From Croceicoccus sp. Ery15 (GTDB taxonomy: Bacteria; Pseudomonadota; Alphaproteobacteria; Sphingomonadales; Sphingomonadaceae), in NCBI RefSeq assembly GCF_020985305.1, contig NZ_CP087588.1:3569190-3633189 (forward strand): a stretch of 64,000 bases of DNA, read 5' to 3'. Under the pieces are notes generated by a model. It saw only the letters and a program-made list of their open reading frames with translations. It did no database searches and was not told the DNA's origin. Positions 1-10,585 of the stretch are shown here, in pieces. Numbering within the stretch: position 1 is the first letter of the stretch; each line of letters opens with the position of its first letter. The position numbers were made by a program, and so were the translations under genes.

Positions 1-975
1 TGCCAGCATGCGGTAAAACCGCCCGCGCTGCCAGTGCGCCTTGGCATATTGGTGCGACGCGCCCGCGATGGCGGGGCCGTCCAGATGCGGCAGGGCGGCG
101 ATATGATGCGCAAACCGCACCGCATCGGGCAGGGAATAGCTGGTCAGCGGCTGGAACAGGCCCGCGCGCACACCCGCCAGCGCCACGCCGCGGGGCACGC
201 CGCGCCACAGCGCCGCGAAATCGCCGCCCGTCACCACCGGCAGCACGCCCGTCTCCTCGCGCGATATGCGCGCGATGCACCAGCCCTGTGCGCCGGCATG
301 GTCGGCAATGCGCTGCGCCAGCGTGTCGCGGTCAAGCGCGGGCGCATCGGCGTAATAGGTATCCTCCACGAACAGCGACTTTTCCGCGAATGGCAGCACA
401 TAAACGAAGCGGTACCCGTCATGCTGCGGCACGCTGGCATCCATCACCACCGGACGGGTCAGCCCGTGCGGCGCTTCCAGTTCCAGCATCTGCCCCGCAA
501 ATTTCTGCCACCCGCCTTTCAGCGCGCGCAATTGCGCAGGCCCGATCCCGCGCGCGTCGATCACCGCGCGGGCCGCGATCCGCTCACCGCTGTCCAGCAC
601 CACGCCATGCCCGTCCAGCGCGGCGACATTGGTGCCTGTCATTACCGCATCGGGGGGCAGGGCACCCGCCACCGCCCGCGCCAGATTGTCCGACGTCACC
701 GACCGATAGGCGGTCGGCAGGCTGCGGCGATATTCGGGGAACGCCACATCATAGCCGCCGTCCCAGCGCGCCGCGACCAGCGGTTCGACCAGATCGCGGC
801 TGGCAGGCGCGATATCGCTGGCGAAGAACGACCACAGATGATGCCCGCCGATGGCCGGCCCGCCCTCTATCAGCGCGACCGACACATCGGGCCGCCTTGC
901 CCGCAGGGCCAGCGCGATCAGCGCGCCCGAAAGCCCGCCGCCCGCAATGGCGATATCGAATATCCGCGCACCCAT
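1..975 (-). CDS. crtY: Lycopene beta-cyclase, 3' end missing
   Basis: Flavin-dependent enzyme that cyclises the ends of lycopene to give beta-carotene in the membrane. The 325 residues visible begin MGARIFDIAIAGGGLSG, the N-terminal dinucleotide-binding signature of the CrtY family. The motif GGHHLWSFF near residue 45 and the region GLFQPLTSYSLPDA near residue 285 are typical of bacterial CrtY. The family is about 385 residues, so roughly 60 C-terminal residues lie beyond the left edge. The start is the ATG at 975, preceded by AAGG. It is divergent from the thiC riboswitch. It suggests a yellow or orange carotenoid-producing organism. Confidence 0.93.
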   Translation of the reverse strand, partial: MGARIFDIAIAGGGLSGALIALALRARRPDVSVALIEGGPAIGGHHLWSFFASDIAPASRDLVEPLVAARWDGGYDVAFPEYRRSLPTAYRSVTSDNLARAVAGALPPDAVMTGTNVAALDGHGVVLDSGERIAARAVIDARGIGPAQLRALKGGWQKFAGQMLELEAPHGLTRPVVMDASVPQHDGYRFVYVLPFAEKSLFVEDTYYADAPALDRDTLAQRIADHAGAQGWCIARISREETGVLPVVTGGDFAALWRGVPRGVALAGVRAGLFQPLTSYSLPDAVRFAHHIAALPHLDGPAIAGASHQYAKAHWQRGRFYRMLA

Positions 976-1100
976 CGCGCCCAGCCTTAGGGCCAGAACG
1001 CGAAGTCAGCCATAGCGAAATGGCCGGCGCCGCTGGTCCACGGCGGCTGCTCGTCCTGCGCCCTCTTTACGCTTATGCGATCCGCGCCTAATATCGCCGT

Positions 1101-3150
<2,050 letters not shown>

Positions 3151-3169
3151 GGGGTTAAATGGTGATTTG

Positions 3170-3670
3170 ATGCCAGACGAAGAAGACGAAAAATCTGATT
3201 GCGTTATTCCACCTGCAATGAAAATTGAGTCAGTTTCTAAATATCTGGTCAATCAAATCCCCGAAGAAGCTCGCGATGTTGCTGAGTATGTTGAGGGACA
3301 AGCTCACAATGAGAAGGTATCTCATTGTGAGCTTGTGAAAACAGAGTACGTATTCGCAGAGCGGTATGATGTGTGGGATGTCCACACAGACAAAAATCGT
3401 TGGTGGGTAATTACAAACCTAACAAATTTGTATCAGCAGTCCGATTTCCCTAGCCTTGATTATTTACTGTCATTTCACATCGGTTTAATGGCACGTTTAT
3501 CAGCTAAGGAAGGGAAGAACCATTCAAATGGCGAGGTGGATTTTGCGCCGCTGAGCCGTAAAGTTGATCAAATCTCTCATCGGCTAGACGAGGCAGATGA
3601 GGCGGAAGATTTTCAAAATATCGGTCTGCTCTGCCGTGAAGCGCTAGCCCGTCGTATTCACCAAACCGGT
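3170..3670 (+). pseudogene. 5' half of an IS-interrupted low-GC gene
   Basis: A reading frame starting MPDEEDEKSDCVIPP at 3170, 20 bases after the thiC stop and preceded by GAGGGG, runs in-frame into the IS element. There it stops a few codons later at a TAA. The AT-rich composition differs sharply from thiC on its left, which suggests horizontal transfer. The segment FQNIGLLCREALARRIHQ near its end resembles, only weakly, a helix seen in large unknown or defence-type proteins. I assign no function. The 3' half resumes at about 5294 in the same frame. Confidence 0.6.
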
Positions 3671-5288
3671 CCTAAAGGGTTAGCGGGAGTGGCCTAAGCC
3701 TCTGATCTGAATTAGGAACTGGGTGTCTAAGCCGAACCTGCCGCAGGGCAGAAAATGCCACAGGTCACCCCCGCATGAACAACGATATCGCAAGCGCATT
3801 TGGATTCCCAGCAGTCGGCCGCAAGAAAGTCACAGCCGCTTTCGACGGCGGCCGGCTTACCTCGGATGGCGGCGTGTTGCTGCTGGCACAGGCCGAACGA
3901 GCGATGGGGATCTGCCAGCGGCTTGCAGCCTGCATTTCCGATCCGCGTGACCCGGGCAGAGTGGTGCATCACCTCGACGATATCCTGCGCGCCCGCATCT
4001 TTGCGATCAGCTGTGGCTATGAGGACGCCGATGATCTCGACGCTCTGCGCGACGATCCGGGCTTCCGCCTGGCGCTGGGCAAGCTGCCGGGATCGGGCGT
4101 GGGGCTTGCGAGCCAACCGACCATGAGCCGGTGGGAAAATGCGCCGACTACGCGCGAGTTGGCCAGGATGATGGCCGCGATGATCGACATCTACTGCGCC
4201 AGCTATCCCGCCGCGCCGGCGGCGGTGACGCTGGATATCGATGACACCTGTGATGTCGTGCACGGCTATCAGCAACTCTCGTTCTGGAACGGTCATCACG
4301 GGGAGCGCTGCTTCCTGCCGATTCATGTCTACGACACCGCCACCGGTCGGCCGGTGGCAATGCTGCTGCGCACCGGCAAGACACCGTCGGGCGCCGAAGC
4401 TGCCGGCCACATCCGGCGCCTGATGCGCCATCTGCGTCGGCACTGGCCTGAGACGCACATCACCATCCGCGGCGACGGGCACTATGGCCGGCCCGAGGTC
4501 ATGGCCTTGTGCGAGGCGGCCGGCGTCGATTACGTGTTCGGCCTGCCAACCAACGCCGCGCTGCGTGCTGATCCCGAAATCGTCGTTGCCGCCGATGCCT
4601 GCGCGGTTAAACGGGCTCAGCGCCAATATCCGGTCCTGCGAGGCTATGCCGAGACCCGCTACGGCGCCAAAAGCTGGAAATGCCAGCGCCGCGTTGTCGC
4701 CCGGATTGAGGCCAGCACGCTGGGCATGGACATTCGCTATGTCGTCACCTCGCTGACCGAAGGCTCGGCCGAGCACATCTACGACACGCTGTACTGCGCC
4801 CGCGGTCAGGCCGAGAACCTGATCAAGCGCCACAAGAGCCAGCTCGCCAGCGATCGCACCTCGTGCCGCTCGGCGGGCGCCAACCAGATGCGCCTCATCC
4901 TGCACACCGCCGCATACTGGCTCCTGTGGCGAATCCAGCAGGAAATCCCAAGAGCCACCGCACTCGCCACCGCCGAGTTCGCCACGCTGCGCCTGCGCCT
5001 GCTCAAGGTCGCTGCCCGCGTCATCGAAACCGCCACGCGTATCCGCGTCGCCTTCGCTTCGGCTTGCCCGGATGCCGGTGTGTTCAAGGCCATCACCACC
5101 AGTCTGCGACCAGCGCCCACATAGCAAGAGCGGCGGTGCCGCCGAACCCCTGAGCCCCAGTCCATCAACCTCGAAAAGCCCATTGCTCCTGCCGCGGTGA
5201 AAAACGCCGGTGGAGGCGTGCGCCTTGATCAATCAGGCACCGCCACATCGCCGTCCGAACAACACGAAGCGGTAGCCTCATGAATAGG
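3671..5288 (+). mobile_element. IS1380-family insertion sequence (ends tentative)
   Basis: The boundaries are proposed from CCTA at the left edge (3671) and TAGG at the right edge (5288), matching the CCTA-type termini known for IS1380-family members such as ISEcp1. Terminal similarity beyond four bases is weak. The size of about 1.6 kb and a single transposase gene fit the family. With a 5-base target duplication the two halves of the interrupted gene fall in one frame. However, the flanks CCGGT and ACGGG are not identical, so the duplication is not proven. Confidence 0.6.
3775..5124 (+). CDS. IS1380-family transposase
   Basis: A DDE-type transposase of 449 residues. The N-terminus includes FDGGRLTSDGGVLLL (near residue 23), the family hallmark, and there is a long DDE_Tnp_1-like core. 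Conserved pieces are LDIDDTCDVVHG (near 155), IRGDGHYGRPEVM (near 233) and RGQAENLIKRHK (near 343). The gene appears intact, so the element may still be able to move. The 160 bases between its stop and the right end of the element hold no gene. Confidence 0.93.
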   Translation: MNNDIASAFGFPAVGRKKVTAAFDGGRLTSDGGVLLLAQAERAMGICQRLAACISDPRDPGRVVHHLDDILRARIFAISCGYEDADDLDALRDDPGFRLALGKLPGSGVGLASQPTMSRWENAPTTRELARMMAAMIDIYCASYPAAPAAVTLDIDDTCDVVHGYQQLSFWNGHHGERCFLPIHVYDTATGRPVAMLLRTGKTPSGAEAAGHIRRLMRHLRRHWPETHITIRGDGHYGRPEVMALCEAAGVDYVFGLPTNAALRADPEIVVAADACAVKRAQRQYPVLRGYAETRYGAKSWKCQRRVVARIEASTLGMDIRYVVTSLTEGSAEHIYDTLYCARGQAENLIKRHKSQLASDRTSCRSAGANQMRLILHTAAYWLLWRIQQEIPRATALATAEFATLRLRLLKVAARVIETATRIRVAFASACPDAGVFKAITTSLRPAPT

Positions 5289-5293
5289 ACGGG

Positions 5294-5737
5294 CTAGTGT
5301 TGCTTTCTCGTTCATTGGCGGAAACTAGTGCAGAGTTTACCCCGGACGATATCAAACGGGCGGATTTCAAAAATTGGTCGGAAGTTGCTGCCGATAATTT
5401 GGCGTCGGGGAGCGGTGCTGCGACAGCGCGTTCTCTTATGAAACATGCCGCTAAGCGAGGATGGGATCATGTTTCTTGGTTGACCCACGCTGGTGCTGCT
5501 ACGAAATATGACGCCTTCGTCGCTTATATGTTCACGACGTTGATAATAGACACATTCTTGATTATGCTTCGCAAACATAGAAGCGGTCTTCCCGAAACGT
5601 GTCCTCAGTGTAGATCGTACAATGTAGCTAGTTTCTATAGGCCGGAGTTTGAAACAGAATCGGGTTACATAAAGGCTTGTCAAAAGTGCGGATGGAATGA
5701 TGAGCCAGATACTATTATAGACGGCAGTAATGACTGA
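5294..5737 (+). pseudogene. 3' half of the IS-interrupted low-GC gene, with zinc-ribbon motif
   Basis: This frame resumes directly after the IS in the same phase as the 5' half, giving SLAETSAEFTPDDIKRADF and onwards. It ends with two CxxC pairs (CPQCRSYN and CQKCGW), a likely zinc ribbon. A hydrophobic stretch, FVAYMFTTLIIDTFLIML, lies mid-way. The AT-rich composition matches the 5' half. The rejoined protein would be about 315 residues. A GTG at 5297 could allow independent translation, so a truncated product is possible. Function unknown. Confidence 0.6.
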
Positions 5738-5789
5738 AAAGTTTTATATGATATTATAGATTGGAAAATATCTCAGTCTTTTTGCTTTA

Positions 5790-6051
5790 CCCCTCAAACG
5801 CCGGGCGCGGGCCATCCGGCCCGCTTGGCTTCGCCGCATAAGCGGCGGCGCGCGTTCGCGCTTGCGGGTGTCGCTGACGCGCCCCGGACTTTCGCCAGAG
5901 TTTGCGGTTGGCAACATGACGCTTGGTGCCAGTTGGCAGGGTCGGACTGGAACGGGGCACCGAAGGTGACTCCCGCAAGGCCGACCGGCCGCCCGAGCTT
6001 ATGCGAGGAAGCCAAGGCGGGCGGATGCCCGCCGCCCGGCGTTTGAGGGGC
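5790..6051. repeat. Long imperfect inverted repeat in a gene-free stretch
   Basis: The left arm (about 5790-5871) and right arm (about 5970-6051) are imperfect reverse complements over some 80 bases. Both outer edges read CCCCTCAAACGCCGGGCG inward. Further matching blocks are CTTGGCTTC, GCATAAGC and CTTGCGGG. The whole gap 5738-6179 contains no convincing gene. A second small palindrome-rich patch follows at about 6080-6125. It looks like two inverted copies of a dispersed intergenic repeat. Confidence 0.75.
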
Positions 6052-6179
6052 CCAAACAAAAAATCCGGCGCCATTCACCGCCCTCTCACGGGCCGCAAGG
6101 CCCGCGCTCAAGCCGCGGAGCCAAAACAAACCACTCATTTTATTTTCCTACACCCCGCCCACCATGCTCATCCTCACGG

Positions 6180-6761
6180 ATGACCAAAACCGCAAAAACC
6201 CCGCCCGAACCCGAATATATCCCCGTCGCGCGCCGTGGGCCGCATTGGGACCCGCAGAAAATGGCCGATTTCTTGCGCATGCTTGCCGCCACCCATTCCG
6301 TGTCCGAAGCGGCGCGGTCGGTGGGGATGAGCAGGCAGAGCGCCTATCGCCTGCGCTCCCGATTAAAGGGCACGCCGTTCGATATCGCGTGGGAAACCGC
6401 CTTTCGGCAAGGCTTTGACAATCTGGCCCATGCCGCGCTCGAACGCGCGATGAACGGGGTAGAGGTGCCGCATTACCATAAGGGCGAGCTGATCGGCACC
6501 TCGCGCCGCTATGACGAGCGGTTGACCGTGGCGCTGCTCAATATGCGCAACCGCTACGGCGCGCCCGCGCTGGGGCGCTATGGGCCGATGGCCGAATATA
6601 TGTCCGAACGCTGGGATACGCTGCTGGAACGGGTGGAATATGGCCCGCTCGATTGGGACCAGCCCGAATTCCCGCCCGACCCCGCGCAAGAGGTTCAGAA
6701 CCTGATCGCCCGCTTCACGGTGGAGGAGCCTGCGCCGCGCGGCAACCGGCGGCGCCCCTGA
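6180..6761 (+). CDS. HTH-domain protein of unknown function
   Basis: A 193-residue protein with a helix-turn-helix-like segment at about residues 38-62 (VSEAARSVGMSRQSAYRLR), similar to phage/terminase-small or sigma-like HTH regions. The middle (ERAMNGVEVPHY and RRYDERLTVALLNMRNRYG) resembles conserved sphingomonad hypothetical proteins. The C-terminus is charged and proline-rich. It is preceded by the repeat region, so probably has its own promoter. Its role as a DNA-binding protein is an inference. Confidence 0.75.
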   Translation: MTKTAKTPPEPEYIPVARRGPHWDPQKMADFLRMLAATHSVSEAARSVGMSRQSAYRLRSRLKGTPFDIAWETAFRQGFDNLAHAALERAMNGVEVPHYHKGELIGTSRRYDERLTVALLNMRNRYGAPALGRYGPMAEYMSERWDTLLERVEYGPLDWDQPEFPPDPAQEVQNLIARFTVEEPAPRGNRRRP

Positions 6762-6890
6762 TGTCACCTGTGCCGCCCTGCCGGAAACGACGGGAAACCG
6801 GCGCTTTGCGCGGGGGCGGGGCGGGTGACAGCCTGTCACCTTTGTCACCCGTGGCCCTGCAAATGCCGCGCGGCTTCCCGCTGTTGGGCC

Positions 6891-7316
6891 CTATCCCTCG
6901 AACTGCGTTTCCAGCGTGATTTCGCAGTTCAGAACCTTGGAAATCGGGCAACCCGCCTTGGCTTCGGCGGCCAGCGCCTCAAAATCCGGTTGCGCCATGC
7001 CGGGGATATGCGCCTTCATGGTCAGCGCGCTTTTCGTCACGGCAAATCCGTCGCCGTCCTTGTCCAGCGTCACTTCGCAGCTGGTGTCCAGCGTACCTTC
7101 GGTATGGCCCGCCCGCGCAAGGGCAAAGCTGGTGGCCATGGTAAAGCAGCTGGCATGGGCGGCGGCGATCATTTCCTCGGGGTTGGTGCCGGGGCCGGAT
7201 TCGAAACGGCTTTTAAAGCCATAGGGCGCGTCGACCGCTCCCGATCTGGTGGCGACATGGCCCACGCCATCCTTGCCAAAGCCTTCATAGCGGGCGGTTG
7301 CGCTGTTCACGGTCAT
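6891..7316 (-). CDS. osmC: OsmC-family peroxiredoxin
   Basis: A 141-residue thiol-dependent peroxidase of the OsmC/Ohr superfamily that reduces organic hydroperoxides. The two expected catalytic cysteines are present in family contexts: AAHASCFTMA near residue 56 and the later AGCPISKVL near residue 124. The N-terminus (ARYEGFGKDGVGHV) and GTNPEEMI are OsmC-like rather than Ohr-like. The ATG at 7316 is preceded by AAAGGACC. It stands alone on the minus strand. Confidence 0.93.
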   Translation of the reverse strand: MTVNSATARYEGFGKDGVGHVATRSGAVDAPYGFKSRFESGPGTNPEEMIAAAHASCFTMATSFALARAGHTEGTLDTSCEVTLDKDGDGFAVTKSALTMKAHIPGMAQPDFEALAAEAKAGCPISKVLNCEITLETQFEG

Positions 7317-7479
7317 TGCTCGGGTCCTTTCGGCATATGCGTCCCTGCGGCCAAAGCGATTCAGGCCGCGATGCGTTCCTGCTTGCGCGGCGCGGGGCGG
7401 CGCGGGATAATCCGGCGGTCGCTCCGGTCCCCGTCACCGCCGCGCCATCGCATCGCTCTGTGCAGAGGAATTGCGCCAG

Positions 7480-7782
7480 ATGTCGAAAAATCCCTTGGTA
7501 ATGAACCCGTTCGCCGCTGCCTCCTTTGCCTTCGAATGCTGGCGTCTGTGGTACGAATCGTCGCAGGTGATCGCCATGCGCTCGCTGCGGATGATGCAGG
7601 GCGGCGCACTGGCCCAGCGCGAGGCGGTGCGCATGGTATCGGAAAAATGGGAAACGGCGGCGCTGCTGACGATGCGGGCCTCTACCGGCCACGCGGGCCG
7701 CACGCCCGACGCGTTCATGCGCCACGCGGTGCGCAATTACCGCACCCGCGTATCGCACAACCGGCGGCGCCTGATGCGATAG
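7480..7782 (+). CDS. Small conserved protein, hypothetical
   Basis: About 100 residues, MSKNPLVMNPFAAAS onwards. The ATG at 7480 is chosen because AGAGGA sits upstream at usable spacing. An in-frame TTG at 7471 would be too close to it. The helical segment AFECWRLWYESSQVIAMR near the N-terminus resembles short phasin-like or polyhydroxyalkanoate-associated helices. That similarity is weak. The C-terminus is rich in Arg. Confidence 0.6.
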   Translation: MSKNPLVMNPFAAASFAFECWRLWYESSQVIAMRSLRMMQGGALAQREAVRMVSEKWETAALLTMRASTGHAGRTPDAFMRHAVRNYRTRVSHNRRRLMR

Positions 7783-7808
7783 GGGCCGTTACGACTGGCG
7801 GGGGCGCG

Positions 7809-8051
7809 TCAGGAGGGATGGTGATGGCCGTGGCGGTGGGTCAGAATATCCAGCACCCGCAATTCGCCTTTCCCCGATTTCTCGTTCCAGGCACGTTCGT
7901 GGAAAAAGAACACGACCGCATTCACGCAAGGCTCGACCAGCGCAATCCCGCCCGCCAGCGCAAAGCTGCCGGTGAATGCAAAGGCAACGGCGAACCCGAC
8001 CATAAGGTGAAGGCCTAGGAAGCTGAAGGTTTTAACTAGATCGCGGGGCAT
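7809..8051 (-). CDS. DUF2061 membrane protein
   Basis: An 80-residue protein with two hydrophobic segments (about residues 9-27 and 30-48) and an N-terminal KTFSFLGLHL start. The second segment is followed by FFFHERAWN, a pattern diagnostic of the DUF2061 family of small inner-membrane proteins. The tail is His-rich (HRHGHHH), which might bind metal. The biological role of the family is not established. It is convergent with the gene on its right-hand side. Confidence 0.85.
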   Translation of the reverse strand: MPRDLVKTFSFLGLHLMVGFAVAFAFTGSFALAGGIALVEPCVNAVVFFFHERAWNEKSGKGELRVLDILTHRHGHHHPS

Positions 8052-8288
8052 TGCGGTGTCCTTGATGGGGTAGCGGCCTATTTATTGCGAGTGGATCGCA
8101 GTTGCCAACGCGGAAAGCTGCTGAGTGTGATCGCTTCGGGCGATGAAAGCGGCGGAAATCCGCAGAAAAACCGCTGAGGGACGGGGCGGCAGGGGGTCGG
8201 AACGGGGCGCGCAACTCGCCGCTTGGTGCGTTCGGCTGGCCGATTTCGCCTCATCAAGACGGAACGGTGCCGAGAATGTGGCCGTTTT

Positions 8289-9413
8289 ATGATCATGATG
8301 ACGAAACGACCCATAAACGCCTGTGTACAGGCCCGCCCTGCCGCCACGGCGATTGCCGCCGTGCTGGCATTGTCCTCCACCATGCCGCTTGCCGCACAGG
8401 AAGTGCCGACCGGTTCGCCGCTGGCCATGCCCGCGCAAACAGCCGCGCCGCAGGACCTGATGCCGCTGCAAACCCAAACTGCGCCCGAGGCGACAGTGCC
8501 CCCTGCGCCGCAGACGACGAATGTGTCGCAGCCGATGGTTCAGCAGGTTCCGAAGACGATTGTCGTCCCCGACATCGATGTGCCCAGGGTTGAGCCCGAA
8601 CCCGAACCCGAACCCGCAGCCAGCGTTGCGTCCGCCACCACCCGACCCGCGCCGGTTCGGGACTCGGCGAGCTCGACGACAGTATCGGCAGCCGATCCCG
8701 CCGTACTGCCTGCAGCTATGAAACCGGCAATCATACCTGTTATGAGCGATCCCGCTGCTTCGGCACCTGTCGGACAGACCCGTGTTACGCAGGAAACGAC
8801 AACCACGAATGCCGACTGGATGTACATTGCCGGTGCCGGTGCCGCCGGTCTGGCGTTAGTCGTTCTGCTGCTTGGCGTGGGAGCGCGTCGCAGGCGCGGT
8901 AATCGGGCGATACGCCAGCAGGCCACTGCAGGGCGACGGGAAGCCGCCGTGCGGATCGATCCGGTCGAACCTGCGCCCGCTGAGCCGAAGCCACTCCACC
9001 GCAACCTCGATGGAGACGGCAATGTCACCACGCGCGGCGCCGCTGCGCGTCAGCCGATCGCTGCGGCCCCTTCGGCGGCAGCCACCCGCTCGGTCAGCTT
9101 TGGCGCCGGTCCGGAGCATATAGTCACGCCGCATTTGCCGCGCGATCCAATGGTCAACCGTTCGGTGCCCGTTTCGGCCAGTGCGGCGCAGGCTGACACG
9201 GCAGAAGGCCGCCATGAGTTGATCGATCGCATGGTCGCCGCAGAGCCGGACCGGGCGATCCCGTTCCATTCGTTGAAGGCCCGCCGCCGCCGTGCGCGAC
9301 TCATCGTGCAGACGCTGGTGCAGCGCATGAAAGACAATCCGAACCTCGATTTCGGGCGGTTCTATCGTAATTTTGGCAGCCGCTACGGTGAACAAACCGC
9401 CGCTTTTGCCTGA
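8289..9413 (+). CDS. Signal-peptide membrane protein, Pro/Glu-rich, unknown
   Basis: About 374 residues. A signal peptide ends near AAQE (residue 39). A low-complexity region rich in Pro, Thr and Glu, with PEPEPEP, spans residues 40-170. A transmembrane helix (WMYIAGAGAAGLALVVLLLGVG) lies near residues 178-199, followed by a basic RRRRG stop-transfer and a cytoplasmic C-terminal region ending near RRRRARLIVQTLVQRMKD. The start is ambiguous among ATGs at 8289, 8295 and 8298. I recognise no family; an envelope-anchored protein is inferred. Confidence 0.75.
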   Translation: MIMMTKRPINACVQARPAATAIAAVLALSSTMPLAAQEVPTGSPLAMPAQTAAPQDLMPLQTQTAPEATVPPAPQTTNVSQPMVQQVPKTIVVPDIDVPRVEPEPEPEPAASVASATTRPAPVRDSASSTTVSAADPAVLPAAMKPAIIPVMSDPAASAPVGQTRVTQETTTTNADWMYIAGAGAAGLALVVLLLGVGARRRRGNRAIRQQATAGRREAAVRIDPVEPAPAEPKPLHRNLDGDGNVTTRGAAARQPIAAAPSAAATRSVSFGAGPEHIVTPHLPRDPMVNRSVPVSASAAQADTAEGRHELIDRMVAAEPDRAIPFHSLKARRRRARLIVQTLVQRMKDNPNLDFGRFYRNFGSRYGEQTAAFA

Positions 9414-9473
9414 TTTGCCAGCGCCGCAATGCCGATTTGCGGTTAATTTTCCCCTCTGTTGGGGATTACGACC

Positions 9474-9497
9474 GGCGGCCCCCTTTCCGGGGCCGCC
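9474..9497 (+). terminator. Hairpin, probable terminator
   Basis: A perfect 9-bp stem GGCGGCCCC / GGGGCCGCC with a 6-base loop lies 60 bases after the preceding membrane-protein gene. The T-tract behind it is poor (GCTTCGTGCTT), so its efficiency is uncertain. Confidence 0.55.
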
Positions 9498-9579
9498 GCT
9501 TCGTGCTTGGCCTAGGGGCTCGGAACGCAGGCGGACCGGGGGTCGTTATCCGGACAGGAACCGCCGCGAAAGGAATTCG

Positions 9580-10191
9580 ATGCTTGAACATGTCCCCGAA
9601 TGGCTGGGTGCCGCCCTGCACAATGTCCGCGCCGGACATAGCAAGCTGGCCGCGCTGAAACTGGGAAGCGAGAGCGTGGTAGGCGCGGGCGGCATGGTGC
9701 TGACCTCTGCCGCGTTCGAGAATGGCGAGGAACTGGACCCCAGCTTTACCGCTGATGAGGAAGACGCCGTCGCGCCGCCGCTGGAATGGAACCATATTCC
9801 GGCAGGGGCACAGGAACTGATGCTGATTGTCGAGGATCCCGACGCGCCTTCGCCCGAACCGTTCTGCCACTGGCTGGTGTGGGGCCTTGCCCCCCAGCGC
9901 GGCAAGCTGATGGAGGGGGAAGTTCCGCCCAAGGTAGGGAAGAATTCCTATCAGAATTCGGAATGGCTGCTGCCCGATCCGCCCACCGGTCACGGCCCGC
10001 ATGATTATGTGTTCCAGCTGTTCGCGCTGGACACGATGATCGATCTGAAGCCCGGCGCGGGCCGCGGCGCGTTGATGAAGGCGATGGAGGGGCACGTCCT
10101 TTCGCTCGCCATCCTGACCGCGACTTATGAACGCGGCGGCACCGACATCGACGATTGGGACGACATCGACCTGGACGACGATGACGATTGA
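9580..10191 (+). CDS. YbhB/YbcL-type PEBP (Raf-kinase-inhibitor-like) protein
   Basis: A phosphatidylethanolamine-binding-protein fold protein of 203 residues, role in bacteria unclear. Family motifs are present: PPLEWNHIPAGAQELMLIVEDPDAP (about residues 67-92), the CHWLVWGLAP ligand-site segment (near 97) and GPHDYVFQLFALD (near 142). The C-terminus ends in an unusual run of Asp (IDDWDDIDLDDDDD), which may bind cations or be disordered. The ATG at 9580 follows AAAGGA. Confidence 0.9.
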   Translation: MLEHVPEWLGAALHNVRAGHSKLAALKLGSESVVGAGGMVLTSAAFENGEELDPSFTADEEDAVAPPLEWNHIPAGAQELMLIVEDPDAPSPEPFCHWLVWGLAPQRGKLMEGEVPPKVGKNSYQNSEWLLPDPPTGHGPHDYVFQLFALDTMIDLKPGAGRGALMKAMEGHVLSLAILTATYERGGTDIDDWDDIDLDDDDD

Positions 10192-10258
10192 CCGGTTTCA
10201 AACCAATCCGGCTGCCCGCACAGGGGGCCGAAACTCTCCTATAGAAAGGAAGTAAGTA

Positions 10259-10510
10259 ATGGCTGCCAAGAATAACGCGATCAACAAGCCCGTTCCCGTT
10301 TCGGCCGATCTGGAAGAGATCGTCGGCAAGGGTCCGATGGCTCGCGGCGAAGTGACCGCCAAGGTTTGGGAATACATCAAGAAGCACGATCTTCAGGCCG
10401 CTGACGACAAGCGCATGATCGAGCCCGACGCCAAGCTGGGCAAGGTGATCGGCACCGAGAAGATCTCGATGTTCAAGATGACCGCGGCGATTTCCAAGCA
10501 CCTCGGCTGA
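10259..10510 (+). CDS. SWIB/MDM2-domain protein
   Basis: An 83-residue protein consisting almost entirely of one SWIB domain, including GPMARGEVTAKVWEYIKKH, the DDKRMIEPDAKL segment and the FKMTAAISKHL ending. SWIB domains in eukaryotes are part of chromatin remodellers. Stand-alone versions occur in Chlamydia and alphaproteobacteria, where a DNA-associated role is suspected but not proven. A strong GAAAGGAAG ribosome site precedes it and a good terminator follows, so it is monocistronic. Confidence 0.93.
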   Translation: MAAKNNAINKPVPVSADLEEIVGKGPMARGEVTAKVWEYIKKHDLQAADDKRMIEPDAKLGKVIGTEKISMFKMTAAISKHLG

Positions 10511-10531
10511 TCGGTTTTTCCGGTATGAACA

Positions 10532-10567
10532 GGCTGGGCGGTCCGTTGAGGGCCGCCCTGTTTGTTT
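10532..10567 (+). terminator. Rho-independent terminator after SWIB gene
   Basis: The stem GGGCGGTCC / GGGCCGCCC (one wobble pair) with a short loop is followed by TGTTTGTTT. It lies 22 bases after the SWIB stop codon and may also serve the convergent channel gene. Confidence 0.8.
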
Positions 10568-10585
10568 GAAGGGCCGAGCTTGCCG

